Below, piece by piece: positions 1 through 8,604 of a stretch of DNA of 58,104 bases. The notes under the pieces are model-generated. The model did no database searches, had not been told where the DNA came from, and saw only the letters and a list, made by a program, of their open reading frames with translations. Source of the stretch: Flavimaricola sp. (lineage in GTDB: Bacteria > Pseudomonadota > Alphaproteobacteria > Rhodobacterales > Rhodobacteraceae); the NCBI GenBank assembly GCA_029255105.1, contig JAQWWH010000075.1, positions 1 through 58,104 on the forward strand. Reading direction: 5' to 3'. A program made the position numbers and the translations under genes. How positions within the stretch are numbered: position 1 is the first letter of the stretch; each line of letters begins with the position of its first letter.

Positions 1-369
1 GAAAAGCGGGCCAACGGACAGATCTGCGTGGTCGAAGATGTGGCCGACCTCTGGGCGATGGAACGATCGCAGCAGTTCAAAGGACGCTATCACGTTCTGG
101 GCGGAACGCTCTCTGCGCTCGATGCAGTGGGGCCGGACGAGCTTCGAATCCCCCGGCTGATCGACCGGGTGACAAGCGAAGAAATCTCCGAGGTCATCCT
201 CGCCCTTGGCGCAACCATCGACGGTCAGACGACAGCGCACTACATCGCGGATCAATTGCCCGGTGTGACAGTGACCAGCCTGGCCCAGGGGGTCCCGGTG
301 GGAGGCGAGCTTGACTACCTCGACGACGGAACCATCACCGCTGCTCTCAAGGCGCGGCGGGCGCTCTGA
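1..369 (+). CDS. recR: Recombination protein RecR, C-terminal part (5' end outside window)
   Basis: RecR works with RecF and RecO to load RecA on gapped DNA. The reading frame is open from the first base, so the gene starts upstream and only the last 122 residues are present. They cover most of the Toprim domain and the C-terminal region. Visible RecR signatures are [29 protein letters not shown] and the later [19 protein letters not shown] segment. The N-terminal helix-hairpin-helix and zinc-finger parts would be upstream. A bidirectional terminator lies about 55 nt after the stop. The family call is firm; completeness of the gene cannot be judged. Confidence 0.95.
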   Translation, partial: EKRANGQICVVEDVADLWAMERSQQFKGRYHVLGGTLSALDAVGPDELRIPRLIDRVTSEEISEVILALGATIDGQTTAHYIADQLPGVTVTSLAQGVPVGGELDYLDDGTITAALKARRAL

Positions 370-420
370 CACCGGGGCAGGTTTATAAGCAGACGATATT
401 CCCCGCGCCACCCGGGCAAG

Positions 421-457
421 AAAAACCCCGGCACCTTGCGGGCCGGGGTCCATTTTT
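421..457. terminator. Bidirectional terminator between recR and trcR
   Basis: A CCCCGGC / GCCGGGG stem (426-432 and 442-448) has a T-run at 453-457 on the + strand and an A-run at 421-425, which is a T-run on the - strand. It can therefore end both recR and the convergent trcR. Confidence 0.8.
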
Positions 458-487
458 CTGATAACGCTTGATCAACCCTTGGGACGA

Positions 488-1273
488 TCAGCTGTCTTCA
501 TCATCGTCGTCATCGTCGGGAAGGTTGAAGAAGCTGTCAGCATCCCGCACATCCCTGGTATCAAGCGGAGCGTCCTCACCGTTGTCATCATCCGTGACAA
601 GACCGTCATCGGCATCATCGGACAGCGAAAAGGTTTCCAGTCCTGCGATCGCGGTCGGCATGCGCGGTTCCGGCGACATTCCAAGGCTCTGCTCTGTCGA
701 GACCAGCTTGCGACGCTCATCATCCGTCATCACTCCGCCTTCGCGCAGCTTCTTGGCATTTGCCTTCTGGACCGCAGCATCCAACTCGGACTGGCGGCAA
801 AGTCCAAGGGCCACAGGATCGATCGGGTCGATATTCGAGATGTTCCAATGGGTCCGCTCGCGGATCGCCTGAATGGTCGGTTTGGTGGTCCCGACAAGCT
901 TGGACACCTGACCATCCGACAACTCGGGGTGGAACTTGACCAACCAAAGGATCGACGCAGGGCGATCCTGGCGCTTGGACAGGGGGGTGTACCGCGGGCC
1001 CCGGCGCTTTTCCTCGCCAACGGCGGCGGCGTTGAACTTCAGCTTGAGGCGACTGGCCGGGTTAGCCTCGGCCTTCGAAATCTCGTCCTGGGTCAGCTGG
1101 TTGTTGGCGATAGGATCAAAACCCTTCACGCCCGCCGCCACATCGCCGTCGGCAATGCCTTGCACCTCAAGCTCGTGCAGCCCGCAGAATTCGCCAATCT
1201 GCTTGAAGCTCAGGGTAGTGTTGTCCACCAGCCAGACGGCAGTGGCTTTCGCCATGATCGGTTTGTCAGCCAT
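488..1273 (-). CDS. trcR: Cell-cycle transcriptional regulator TrcR (DUF1013 family)
   Basis: This 261-aa protein belongs to the DUF1013 family, conserved in Alphaproteobacteria and known as TrcR, an RNA polymerase-binding co-activator of cell-cycle genes. The N-terminus (MAKATAVWLVDNTTLSF, then an FCGLHELEVQGIADG segment at about residues 28-43) is the family hallmark and looks like a helix-turn-helix. A second conserved segment, ILWLVKFHPELSDGQVSKLVGTT, lies near residues 108-130. The C-terminus is very acidic and ends in a run of Asp residues. The start ATG has a GAGGTG ribosome site just upstream. It is transcribed convergently with recR and divergently from the RNase T2 gene. Confidence 0.88.
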   Translation of the reverse strand: MADKPIMAKATAVWLVDNTTLSFKQIGEFCGLHELEVQGIADGDVAAGVKGFDPIANNQLTQDEISKAEANPASRLKLKFNAAAVGEEKRRGPRYTPLSKRQDRPASILWLVKFHPELSDGQVSKLVGTTKPTIQAIRERTHWNISNIDPIDPVALGLCRQSELDAAVQKANAKKLREGGVMTDDERRKLVSTEQSLGMSPEPRMPTAIAGLETFSLSDDADDGLVTDDDNGEDAPLDTRDVRDADSFFNLPDDDDDDEDS

Positions 1274-1401
1274 GTTGGCACCTCTTCGAAACCACGTCTT
1301 CCCCGGCGCCCGGAAAGGGCTGGGCCATTTCGGCCCGGGTTCTCGTTGTCGGGGAACTCAAGCGGTATATAGTCATCGAAAGCTTGAGAGGAAAGATCAA
1401 A

Positions 1402-2031
1402 ATGTTGCGCGTCGTCCTGATGCTGCTCATGGCCGCCAGCCCGCTTCGGGCACAAGATCGGGCCGGAGTATTTGACTACTACGTCCTGTCCCTGTCCTGG
1501 TCGCCAAACTGGTGCGCACTGGAAGGGGACGATCGCGGGTCTCCTCAATGCGACGCCGACCGGGACTTTGGATGGGTTTTGCATGGGCTTTGGCCGCAAT
1601 ATGAGCGGGGCTGGCCAAAGGACTGCTTTTCGACTTTCGCACCACCAAGCCGGGACATGACCGAGGACATGTCAGACATCATGGGGACGTCGGGCCTGGC
1701 TTGGTATCAATGGAACAAGCATGGCAGTTGCTCGGGCCTGTCGCCTTCGGACTTCTTTGCCCTGGCCCGCGAGGCCTACCACAGCGTGGTCCTCCCGCCT
1801 GTGCTGCGGCAGTTGGACCGCACCTTCAGCATTCCGGCCAGCATCATCGAAGAGGCCTTTATCCAGTCCAATCCCCAGATTTCCCCTGACGAAATCACAA
1901 TCACCTGCCGACAGGGATACATTCAGGAGGCACGCATCTGCCTGACCCACGACCTAGAGCTCCGGCGGTGTGGAGAAGATGTTATCCGGGACTGCAGCCT
2001 GCCAGACGCATTGTTCGAGCCGGTCAGGTAA
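1402..2031 (+). CDS. Secreted ribonuclease T2 family protein
   Basis: RNase T2 enzymes cleave single-stranded RNA through a 2',3'-cyclic phosphate intermediate, usually in the periplasm or outside the cell. The 209-aa product starts with a signal peptide (MLRVVLMLLMAASPLRAQ). It has the CAS1 block WVLHGLWPQ with His61 and the CAS2 block WNKHGSC with His107. The Glu that usually precedes W-x-K-H in CAS2 is Gln103 here. I chose ATG 1402 over TTG 1384 because GAGAGGAAAG sits directly upstream of the ATG and the shorter form gives a cleaner signal peptide. The TAA stop is formed by the first bases of a dispersed palindromic repeat. Confidence 0.88.
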   Translation: MLRVVLMLLMAASPLRAQDRAGVFDYYVLSLSWSPNWCALEGDDRGSPQCDADRDFGWVLHGLWPQYERGWPKDCFSTFAPPSRDMTEDMSDIMGTSGLAWYQWNKHGSCSGLSPSDFFALAREAYHSVVLPPVLRQLDRTFSIPASIIEEAFIQSNPQISPDEITITCRQGYIQEARICLTHDLELRRCGEDVIRDCSLPDALFEPVR

Positions 2032-2053
2032 GGTGGGTTTAAACCCACCTTAC
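2028..2053. repeat. 26-bp dispersed palindrome, copy 1
   Basis: Arms GTAAGGTGGGT and its inverse flank the centre TTAA, so the whole 26 bp is a perfect palindrome. It overlaps the stop codon of the RNase T2 gene (TAA at 2029-2031). No T-run follows on either side. Confidence 0.95.
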
Positions 2054-2089
2054 GCAAAACCTGCCGCAATATCTGTTAAGGATATAGAT

Positions 2090-2115
2090 GTAAGGTGGGT
2101 CTTGACCCACCTTAC
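2090..2115. repeat. 26-bp dispersed palindrome, copy 2
   Basis: Same 11-bp arms as copy 1 with centre CTTG. It lies 36 nt after copy 1 and 6 nt from the end of pckA, so the two copies form a tandem pair between convergent genes. Confidence 0.95.
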
Positions 2116-2121
2116 TTGCAT

Positions 2122-3720
2122 TCAGCCAATTGCGGCGGCCCGAACGTCATCGTCGATGTAGGGGACGTATTTGGCAAAGTTCTCGGCGAACATCTCGACC
2201 AGCTTTTGCGCCTGGGCGTCATAGGCCTTGCCGTCACCCCATGTCGCGCGAGGATCCAGCAACCTCGTATCGACGCCTTCGACAGTCACAGGCACTTCAA
2301 AGCCAAAGTTGGGGTCCTTGCGGAACGTCGCCTCGGCCAGCGTCCCGTCGAGCGCTGCAGTCAGAAGCGCGCGGGTCGCCTTGATCGGCATACGCGATCC
2401 CGTCCCATAGGCTCCGCCAGTCCAGCCAGTGTTCACCAGCCAGCAGGAGGCGCCGTGCTTTGCGATCTTTTCCTGCAGCAGCTTGCCGTAGACTTCAGGC
2501 CGGCGCGCCATGAAGGGGGCGCCAAAGCAGGTCGAGAAGGTTGGCTCAGGCTCTGTCACCCCACGCTCGGTTCCAGCCACCTTGGAGGTGAAGCCTGACA
2601 GAAAGTGGTACATCGCCTGCGCTGGTGTCAGCCGGGCAATGGGGGGCAGCACGCCAAAGGCGTCGCAGGTCAGCATGATGATGTTCTTGGGGTGTCCGCC
2701 CAACGCTGTTGGTGAAGCGTTCGAGATGAACTCCATCGGATAGGCGCAACGCATGTTGGCAGTGAGGCTATCGTCGGTATAGTCCACTTCCCGTGTCTCG
2801 GGATCGAAGATCATGTTCTCGATCACAGTCGAGAACATTGTCGTCGTAGCGTAAATGTCAGGCTCTGCCTCGGGCGACAGGTTGATCGTCTTGGCGTAGC
2901 AGCCGCCTTCAAAGTTGAATGACCCACGGTCCGACCAGCCATGCTCGTCATCCCCGATCAGCACCCGAGCCGGATCGGACGACAGGGTCGTCTTGCCAGT
3001 GCCCGACAGGCCAAAGAAGATTGCCGTGTCGACCGGGTTGCCGGGTGCATGGTTAGCAGAGCAGTGCATCGGCATGATGCCTTTTTCGGGCAAGAGGTAA
3101 TTCAGCAGGGTGAACACGGACTTCTTGTTCTCGCCCGCGTATTCCGTTCCGCCGATCAGGATCAGCTTCTTGTCGAAATTCATCGCGATGATCGTGTCTG
3201 TCCGGCAGCCGTGGCGCACCGGGTCTGCCTTGAAGGTCGGGCAGTTGATAATGGTAAAGTCGGGTGTGAATGTATCCAGTTCTTCGCGGTCCGGCCGACG
3301 CAGGACATGGCGAATGAAAAGGCTGTGCCAGGCCAGCTCGGTCACAAGACGGACGTCAAGCCGATGAGCAGGATCGGCCCCGCCATACAGGTCCTGAACA
3401 TAGTAGCTGCCACCCTTCATATGCTCGAGCATGTCAGCATAGAGAATATCGAAGTTCTCGGGTTCCATCCGGGCGTTGTTGTCCCACCAGATGTGCGGCT
3501 CGACGGAAGGCGTGGCGACGACGTGCTTATCCTTGGGCGACCGGCCGGTGTACTTGCCGGTGGTCACCAGAAGTGTCCCACCCTTGCCCATCGAGCCTTC
3601 GCCATTGACCAGGGCGGTCTGCATCAGGTCCGCTTCGGTCTGATTGTAATAGACTTGGCCCAGCCCGGTGATGCCCTGCGTTTCGAGTGTCATCTGTGGA
3701 TTGACGCGACCTTGGTCCAT
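2122..3720 (-). CDS. pckA: Phosphoenolpyruvate carboxykinase (ATP)
   Basis: PckA converts oxaloacetate and ATP to phosphoenolpyruvate, CO2 and ADP, the committing step of gluconeogenesis from C4 acids. The 532-aa protein is of normal family length. It has the PEPCK P-loop [11 protein letters not shown] (residues 237-247), the metal-binding LIGDDEHGW block (Asp257, Asp258) and EGGCYAK (271-277). The start ATG has AGGAG 8 nt upstream. The gene is divergent from chvI across a 321-nt spacer that carries two direct GTTAGCGCAA repeats. In this order of bacteria pckA is regularly found beside chvI-chvG. Confidence 0.97.
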   Translation of the reverse strand: MDQGRVNPQMTLETQGITGLGQVYYNQTEADLMQTALVNGEGSMGKGGTLLVTTGKYTGRSPKDKHVVATPSVEPHIWWDNNARMEPENFDILYADMLEHMKGGSYYVQDLYGGADPAHRLDVRLVTELAWHSLFIRHVLRRPDREELDTFTPDFTIINCPTFKADPVRHGCRTDTIIAMNFDKKLILIGGTEYAGENKKSVFTLLNYLLPEKGIMPMHCSANHAPGNPVDTAIFFGLSGTGKTTLSSDPARVLIGDDEHGWSDRGSFNFEGGCYAKTINLSPEAEPDIYATTTMFSTVIENMIFDPETREVDYTDDSLTANMRCAYPMEFISNASPTALGGHPKNIIMLTCDAFGVLPPIARLTPAQAMYHFLSGFTSKVAGTERGVTEPEPTFSTCFGAPFMARRPEVYGKLLQEKIAKHGASCWLVNTGWTGGAYGTGSRMPIKATRALLTAALDGTLAEATFRKDPNFGFEVPVTVEGVDTRLLDPRATWGDGKAYDAQAQKLVEMFAENFAKYVPYIDDDVRAAAIG

Positions 3721-4041
3721 TTACTTGCTCCTGTTATGGCCCTCCCCCGGGCCGAATGCGTCAGCCTTAACATGATGATTTAACGGGTGAACACCCGGCC
3801 GAAGAGACGTTAGCGCAACCATTTCGATGTTAGCGCAATCAAGCTGGGTGCCTCGCGCCGAGTGCACCGGATTGCCCGTCAGGGTGAGGCATTTTAGTCA
3901 TTGATGCGGAACTTTCGGACCAAATGTGGCAGAATAATGCAGCTGATTCACAGTTTGGCATTGATTCGCTCCCCAAAGATGAGGTCATAGTTATGAAAAA
4001 GTAGGCAAAAACAAACATTGAGCAGTGAGGAGTCAGCTCCT
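3721..4041. other. 321-nt intergenic region between divergent pckA and chvI
   Basis: No gene is seen here. The spacer must hold the promoters of pckA and of the chvI operon. It contains the direct repeats listed separately. The stretch next to chvI (about 3880-4020) is AT-richer than the flanks, as expected for promoter DNA. I cannot assign -35/-10 boxes with confidence. Confidence 0.6.
3809..3838. promoter_or_regulatory. Tandem GTTAGCGCAA direct repeats, candidate operator for pckA
   Basis: GTTAGCGCAA occurs at 3809-3818 and again at 3829-3838, exactly 20 bp apart, so both copies would face the same side of the helix. The sequence resembles half-symmetric sites of LacI-type regulators, and a LacI-type repressor (PckR) controls pckA in rhizobia. 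The assignment to such a regulator is inference. Confidence 0.4.
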
Positions 4042-4743
4042 ATGTCCAAAATCGCATTGGTGGACGACGACAGAAATATTCTGACGTCAGTATCGATGAC
4101 CCTCGAAGCCGAAGGCTTTGAGGTCGAGACTTATAACGACGGGCAATCCGCCTTGGATGCCTTCAACAAGCGCATGCCAGACATGGCCGTGCTGGACATC
4201 AAGATGCCCCGCATGGATGGAATGGATTTGCTTCAGCGTCTTCGTCAGAAGACCTCGATGCCAGTCATTTTCCTGACGTCTAAGGATGACGAGATCGATG
4301 AAGTCCTCGGCCTTCGTATGGGCGCAGATGACTACGTCAAGAAACCCTTCTCGCAACGGCTTCTGGTTGAACGGATCCGGGCACTTCTGCGCCGGCAGGA
4401 CGCGATTTCTGGTGAGATCGTCGAAACCACCGAAGAAACCAAGATCATGATCCGTGGAGAGTTGGTCATGGATCCTCTGCGCCACGCTGTGAAATGGAAA
4501 GGCCAGGACGTATCCCTGACAGTGACAGAGTTCCTTCTTTTGCAGGCGCTCGCACAGAGGCCGGGCTTTGTGAAAAGCCGCGACCAGTTGATGGATGTTG
4601 CATACGATGATCAGGTCTACGTTGACGACCGAACGATCGACAGCCACATCAAGCGCCTTCGCAAAAAGATGCGTCAGGCAGATGAGACTTTCTCGGCGAT
4701 CGAAACCCTTTATGGCATCGGTTACCGGTACAACGAAGAATAG
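4042..4743 (+). CDS. chvI: Response regulator ChvI, OmpR family
   Basis: ChvI is the DNA-binding partner of the sensor kinase ChvG, which controls envelope, acid-stress and host-interaction genes in Alphaproteobacteria. The 233-aa protein has a receiver domain (about 1-120) with acidic residues D8-D10, phospho-acceptor Asp52 in AVLDIKMP, Ser/Thr near 79-80 and Lys101. A C-terminal winged-helix DNA-binding domain follows (about 130-230). ATG 4042 is preferred to TTG 4018 because GAGGAG lies about 10 nt upstream and ChvI proteins begin with [10 protein letters not shown]. It is the first gene of a + strand operon reaching to at least ptsH. Confidence 0.95.
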   Translation: MSKIALVDDDRNILTSVSMTLEAEGFEVETYNDGQSALDAFNKRMPDMAVLDIKMPRMDGMDLLQRLRQKTSMPVIFLTSKDDEIDEVLGLRMGADDYVKKPFSQRLLVERIRALLRRQDAISGEIVETTEETKIMIRGELVMDPLRHAVKWKGQDVSLTVTEFLLLQALAQRPGFVKSRDQLMDVAYDDQVYVDDRTIDSHIKRLRKKMRQADETFSAIETLYGIGYRYNEE

Positions 4744-4757
4744 CCCTAGGAGGCGTA

Positions 4758-6536
4758 ATGACAGCGGCTCCGCACATTGACGTCCGGGATCTGAACTCGG
4801 TACGGCGCGCCGCTAAACTGGCTGCCGAAGAGGACATTGCCAGAGAGCGGGACGCAAACGCCGACAACGTCGTTGTGGGCGACACCTGGGTGTCGCCCGC
4901 GGCTGCCGCCGCCCCTGACCTTCAGGAGCGGCGCACAAGGCGTGGCTTCTTCTCTCTCAACAGCTCCTCCCTTGCGCGCAAGATCATCACATTCAACCTG
5001 GTCGCCCTAATCCTTCTGGTGGCCGGGATGCTTTACCTTGCGCCATCTCGCGACAACCTGGCCTTTCAAAGGGCCAACGGGCTGGTCAGCGAAGCGGAAC
5101 TGATTGCCGATGTCTTTGAGGCCGGGCTTCCATCTGGGGCACCGGTCAATCTGGTTACTGGCGACGGCATCGCCATCGACGCGACCCTTCGCAATCTTGA
5201 CCTGCGCGGCGGGATCGAGGTTTTTGTCTTTGACACCGCAGGAACGCTTGTGGGTGCATCGGCTGCATCGGACGAGAACGCCGCCGTCGCGGGGCTCGAA
5301 TACGATGATGGCGGGACCTTCCTGACCAACATCCTGAACGGCATCAGGGATGGCTTATCCTCGGTGCTGGCACCAAACGCACCGACAGAGCAGACAATTC
5401 CCTCGGAAGATGTTGCCAAGGCGCTTGTGGCGCGGGCGATTAGCCAGGGAACCACGGTTGATACCTCAACCGACCTGCAAGGGCGGACCGTGTTTGCGGT
5501 TGGAACACCGATCAGCCAGAACGGAAACCCGATCGGCGCCGTCGCCCTTACCAGCGCCGCTGGTGAAATTGACGCGCTTGTCCGGCGTGAACGGGAAAAA
5601 GTCCTGCAAATGTTTGTTGTAGGGATTGCTGTCTCGATCGGGCTAAGCCTGATGCTGGCATCGACAATTGCAAACCCCATCGCCGATCTGGCCGCCGCGG
5701 CCGAGCTTGGGCGGGATCGCAACGCTCGCAAGATGTCCCCGGACAGGATCCGCATCCCCGACCTGACCGGACGGCCGGATGAAATCGGACGGCTGTCGGG
5801 TGCGTTGCGGGGCATGGTCTCGGCGCTTTATGAACGGATCGAATCCAACGAACAATTTGCCGCCGATGTGGCGCATGAGATCAAAAACCCTCTGGCCTCG
5901 CTTCGGTCCGCTGTCGGCACCATGCGGGTCGCCAAGCGGGATGATCAGCGCGAACGCCTTCTGGAAGTGATCGAGCATGACGTGCGCCGCCTTGACCGGC
6001 TTGTAAGTGACATTTCGAACGCCTCCCGCCTTGATAGTGAGTTGGTCAAAGAGCAGGAAGAAGCGTTTGATTTGCTCGAGATGCTGGGCAATCTGAGCGA
6101 CTTTCTTGGTAAAGATGCCGCTGCGAAGGGGGTCGACTTTATCGCTGACCTCCCCATGCAGCCGATCATCGTGCAGGGCCTTGAAGGACGGTTGGCACAA
6201 GTCTTTGTGAACCTGATCACCAATGCGGTTTCTTTCTGCGATAGCGGCGACGCCATACGCATCTGGGCGCGCAAGCGTGAAAACCGTGTGCTGGTGGTGG
6301 TCGAGGATACCGGACCCGGCATTCCGGAAAACGCGCTGACCAAAGTGTTTCAACGGTTCTATTCAGAGCGCCCTGCCGGTGACTTTGGAAATAACTCGGG
6401 CCTCGGCCTGGCGATTTCCAAGCAGATTGTAGAAGCGCACGGTGGCGTCATCTGGGCCGAGAACATCCGCCCAACCGATGCCGATCCGACATCAGAACCA
6501 CTTGGCGCACGCTTTGTCGTAGGCCTGCCGGTCTAG
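4758..6536 (+). CDS. chvG: Sensor histidine kinase ChvG
   Basis: ChvG is the membrane kinase that phosphorylates ChvI; in rhizobia it is held in check by the periplasmic protein ExoR. The 592-aa protein has a cytoplasmic N-terminal tail of about 75 residues, a first membrane helix (about 76-95), a periplasmic sensor region and a second membrane helix (about 283-305). A HAMP-like linker, an H-box with His373 in ADVAHEIKNPLASL, an N-box (LITNAVSFC) and G-boxes (EDTGPGIPE, GLGLAIS) follow. A strong AGGAGG precedes the ATG by 4 nt. It begins 14 nt after chvI. No exoR homologue lies in the window. Confidence 0.95.
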   Translation: MTAAPHIDVRDLNSVRRAAKLAAEEDIARERDANADNVVVGDTWVSPAAAAAPDLQERRTRRGFFSLNSSSLARKIITFNLVALILLVAGMLYLAPSRDNLAFQRANGLVSEAELIADVFEAGLPSGAPVNLVTGDGIAIDATLRNLDLRGGIEVFVFDTAGTLVGASAASDENAAVAGLEYDDGGTFLTNILNGIRDGLSSVLAPNAPTEQTIPSEDVAKALVARAISQGTTVDTSTDLQGRTVFAVGTPISQNGNPIGAVALTSAAGEIDALVRREREKVLQMFVVGIAVSIGLSLMLASTIANPIADLAAAAELGRDRNARKMSPDRIRIPDLTGRPDEIGRLSGALRGMVSALYERIESNEQFAADVAHEIKNPLASLRSAVGTMRVAKRDDQRERLLEVIEHDVRRLDRLVSDISNASRLDSELVKEQEEAFDLLEMLGNLSDFLGKDAAAKGVDFIADLPMQPIIVQGLEGRLAQVFVNLITNAVSFCDSGDAIRIWARKRENRVLVVVEDTGPGIPENALTKVFQRFYSERPAGDFGNNSGLGLAISKQIVEAHGGVIWAENIRPTDADPTSEPLGARFVVGLPV

Positions 6537-6540
6537 GGGC

Positions 6541-6972
6541 ATGACCCCGGGCCAGCCCTTCGTTGAACACGCCAGTACCGTCGCACTTGGCAGCCGGGCA
6601 GTGATGATCCGTGGCGCCTCGGGCAGCGGAAAGTCAGCCCTGGCATTGGAACTGATGGCCCTCGGATGTGGCCTCGTGGCGGATGACCGTACCATACTGA
6701 TCAGGCGCGGCGACGACCTTGTTGCAGACTGCCCTTCAACGATCGCGGGCCTGATCGAGGCGCGGGGTGTCGGGCTTCTCACGGCGGTGCCGGCCGGGCC
6801 CTCGCGCGTAAGCGTTTGCATTGACCTTGATCAAATCGAAACCGAACGGCTTCCGCCGCATCGCAGCATCAGCTATCTTGGTGTCTCCTTGCCTCTGATT
6901 CACAAGGTCGAGAGGGCCTATTTTGCGGCAGCGATCCTGCAATACCTCAAGGCAGGCCGGAGTGATCGATGA
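6541..6972 (+). CDS. hprK: Short HPr kinase/phosphorylase (catalytic domain only)
   Basis: HprK phosphorylates HPr on a serine and removes that phosphate, coupling energy state to the PTS. This form has only 143 residues and lacks the N-terminal domain of the Bacillus enzyme, as is usual in Alphaproteobacteria. The P-loop GASGSGKS is at residues 25-32, LVADDR at 45-50, and IEARGVGLL (72-80) matches the HprK signature region. It starts 4 nt after chvG and overlaps rapZ by 4 nt (ATGA). Its probable substrate HPr is encoded two genes downstream and has a serine at the right place. Confidence 0.92.
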   Translation: MTPGQPFVEHASTVALGSRAVMIRGASGSGKSALALELMALGCGLVADDRTILIRRGDDLVADCPSTIAGLIEARGVGLLTAVPAGPSRVSVCIDLDQIETERLPPHRSISYLGVSLPLIHKVERAYFAAAILQYLKAGRSDR

Positions 6973-7910
6973 GCTTAGAGTTCACAGACAAGACGACATC
7001 CGATAACTACGACCCTCGCCAGAGGATCGTGCTGGTCACAGGCCCTTCCGGGGCCGGACGGTCGACGGCCATCAATGTCCTAGAGGACCTCGGATACGAG
7101 GTGATCGACAATCTGCCCTTGTCCCTTTTGCCCCGCCTGATCGACGGCCCGCCCCTTGCCCGGCCCCTTGCCCTGGGCCTCGATGTTCGCAACCGCGACT
7201 TCGGCATTGATGCCTTGATCGAGGCGATCGTATTGCTGGCAAACCATCCCGATATCCGTGAACAAGTCCTCTATATTGATTGCGCCGAGGACGAACTGGT
7301 CCGGCGCTACTCTGAGACCCGCCGCAGGCATCCGCTGGCCCCCAACGACTCTCCTCTCACCGGTATTCAGCGGGAACGAGAACTTCTTGTCCCTATCCGA
7401 TCTCGGGCAGACGTACTGATCGATTCGAGCGGTGTGACACCGCATGATCTGAAGGCCGAGCTCATAGAGCTGTTCGGGCGTCCCGACGGCCAGACGCTAG
7501 GCATCACACTCCAATCATTCTCGTTCAAGCGGGGCATGCCGAGGGGCATCGACATCGTTCATGACGTGAGGTTTCTTCGGAACCCCCATTGGGAGCGAAA
7601 TCTGCGTGGCAAAGACGGTCGTGATCCCGAAGTTGCTGCTCATATTGCAGGTGATCCAAGGTTTTCTGTTTTCTTTGAGAAAGTTATGGACCTGACGCTG
7701 TTCCTCTTGCCGGCATACCGTGACGAAGGGAAATCCCATTTGTCGATCGGATTTGGCTGCACCGGGGGGCAACACAGGTCCGTGGCATTGGTCGAGATGA
7801 TGGGCAAGACCCTTGCAGAGGAAGGCTGGCATGTGTCTAAACGTCATCGCGAAATGGAGCGGCGCGCATCCTCGTCCGAGGACAGCGTTGAACAAGGGAA
7901 ACAGACGTGA
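6969..7910 (+). CDS. rapZ: RNase adapter / nucleotide-binding protein RapZ
   Basis: RapZ (YvcJ family) is a nucleotide-binding protein that in E. coli controls glucosamine-6-phosphate synthase through small RNAs. In Alphaproteobacteria its target is not known. The 313-aa protein has an N-terminal P-loop GPSGAGRS (residues 25-32), in which the usual Lys is Arg. Its C-terminal RapZ domain contains the [11 protein letters not shown] motif. It overlaps hprK by 4 nt and the EIIA gene by 4 nt, so translation is probably coupled across the set. The family call is firm; the regulatory target is inference. Confidence 0.93.
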   Translation: MSLEFTDKTTSDNYDPRQRIVLVTGPSGAGRSTAINVLEDLGYEVIDNLPLSLLPRLIDGPPLARPLALGLDVRNRDFGIDALIEAIVLLANHPDIREQVLYIDCAEDELVRRYSETRRRHPLAPNDSPLTGIQRERELLVPIRSRADVLIDSSGVTPHDLKAELIELFGRPDGQTLGITLQSFSFKRGMPRGIDIVHDVRFLRNPHWERNLRGKDGRDPEVAAHIAGDPRFSVFFEKVMDLTLFLLPAYRDEGKSHLSIGFGCTGGQHRSVALVEMMGKTLAEEGWHVSKRHREMERRASSSEDSVEQGKQT

Positions 7911-8323
7911 TCGGCATCGTGATCGTGGCCCATGGAGGCTTGGCCCGAGAGTATCTTTCGGCGGTTGAGCATGTTGTGGGCCATCAACCCGGTGTCATGG
8001 CGATTACGATCGACCCGGAAGACGACAGAACCCAAAAGCAGAATGAGATCTGCGACGCCGCAGACGAGGTCGATGTCGGGTCCGGCGTTGTCATCGTCAC
8101 GGACATGTTTGGCGGCTCTCCCTCAAACCTGTCCCTTCGCGCCTGCGGCCCGACCAACCGGCGCATCCTGTACGGCGCCAACCTGCCCATGCTCATCAAG
8201 CTGGCCAAGTCCCGCTCGCGCAGCGTTCCCGACGCGGTGAATGTCGCGATGGAAGCGGGGCGCAAATACATAAACAGCCATATCGTCAGCAGTGACATCG
8301 GCACAAAGAGGTCCGCCGGATGA
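7907..8323 (+). CDS. PTS EIIA component, mannose/fructose family
   Basis: This 138-aa protein is an EIIA of the Man family, which receives phosphate from HPr. The phospho-acceptor is His9 in VIVAHGG, and the [10 protein letters not shown] loop is typical of the fold. It starts with GTG and overlaps both neighbours by 4 nt. No EIIB or EIIC permease is encoded nearby, so it most likely acts in signalling rather than sugar uptake, as described for the incomplete PTS of other Alphaproteobacteria. What it controls cannot be read from the sequence. Confidence 0.92.
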   Translation: MIGIVIVAHGGLAREYLSAVEHVVGHQPGVMAITIDPEDDRTQKQNEICDAADEVDVGSGVVIVTDMFGGSPSNLSLRACGPTNRRILYGANLPMLIKLAKSRSRSVPDAVNVAMEAGRKYINSHIVSSDIGTKRSAG

Positions 8324-8598
8324 CCGAAAGCACGGTAAGGCATCTGAAAATAATCAATATCAAGGGTCTGCACGCCCGCGCCTCAGCCAAGCTTGCCGAG
8401 GTGGTGGAACAACATGACGCCGATGCGACCGTCCGGCATGATGGGCAAACAGCCGCAGGTGACAGCATCATGGGGCTTTTGATGTTGGCAGCCTCCAAGG
8501 GAACCACTATTGAAGTTGAAACGACCGGTCCCGAGGCGTCCAAGCTGGCCGACGCCATTGCCAGATTGGTGGCGGACAAGTTTGGTGAAGGTGCCTAG
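8320..8598 (+). CDS. ptsH: Phosphocarrier protein HPr
   Basis: HPr carries phosphate between enzyme I and EIIA. The 92-aa protein has the active-site motif GLHARAS with His18 and a regulatory-site segment GDSIMGLL with Ser49, equivalent to Ser46 of Bacillus HPr. Both phosphorylation sites are therefore present, which agrees with the hprK gene in the same operon. It overlaps the EIIA gene by 4 nt. Enzyme I is not in this window. Confidence 0.95.
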   Translation: MTESTVRHLKIINIKGLHARASAKLAEVVEQHDADATVRHDGQTAAGDSIMGLLMLAASKGTTIEVETTGPEASKLADAIARLVADKFGEGA

Positions 8599-8604
8599 TT
8601 TGAA

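Noticed and set aside
490..520. Repetitive CATCATCGTCGT-type stretch as a microsatellite
   Set aside because: It encodes the acidic Asp/Glu tail of TrcR, which explains the repeat.
479..1372. 297-aa plus-strand open frame opposite trcR
   Set aside because: It is the complement of the well-recognised TrcR gene; long antisense frames are common at this GC content and no ribosome site or family match is visible.
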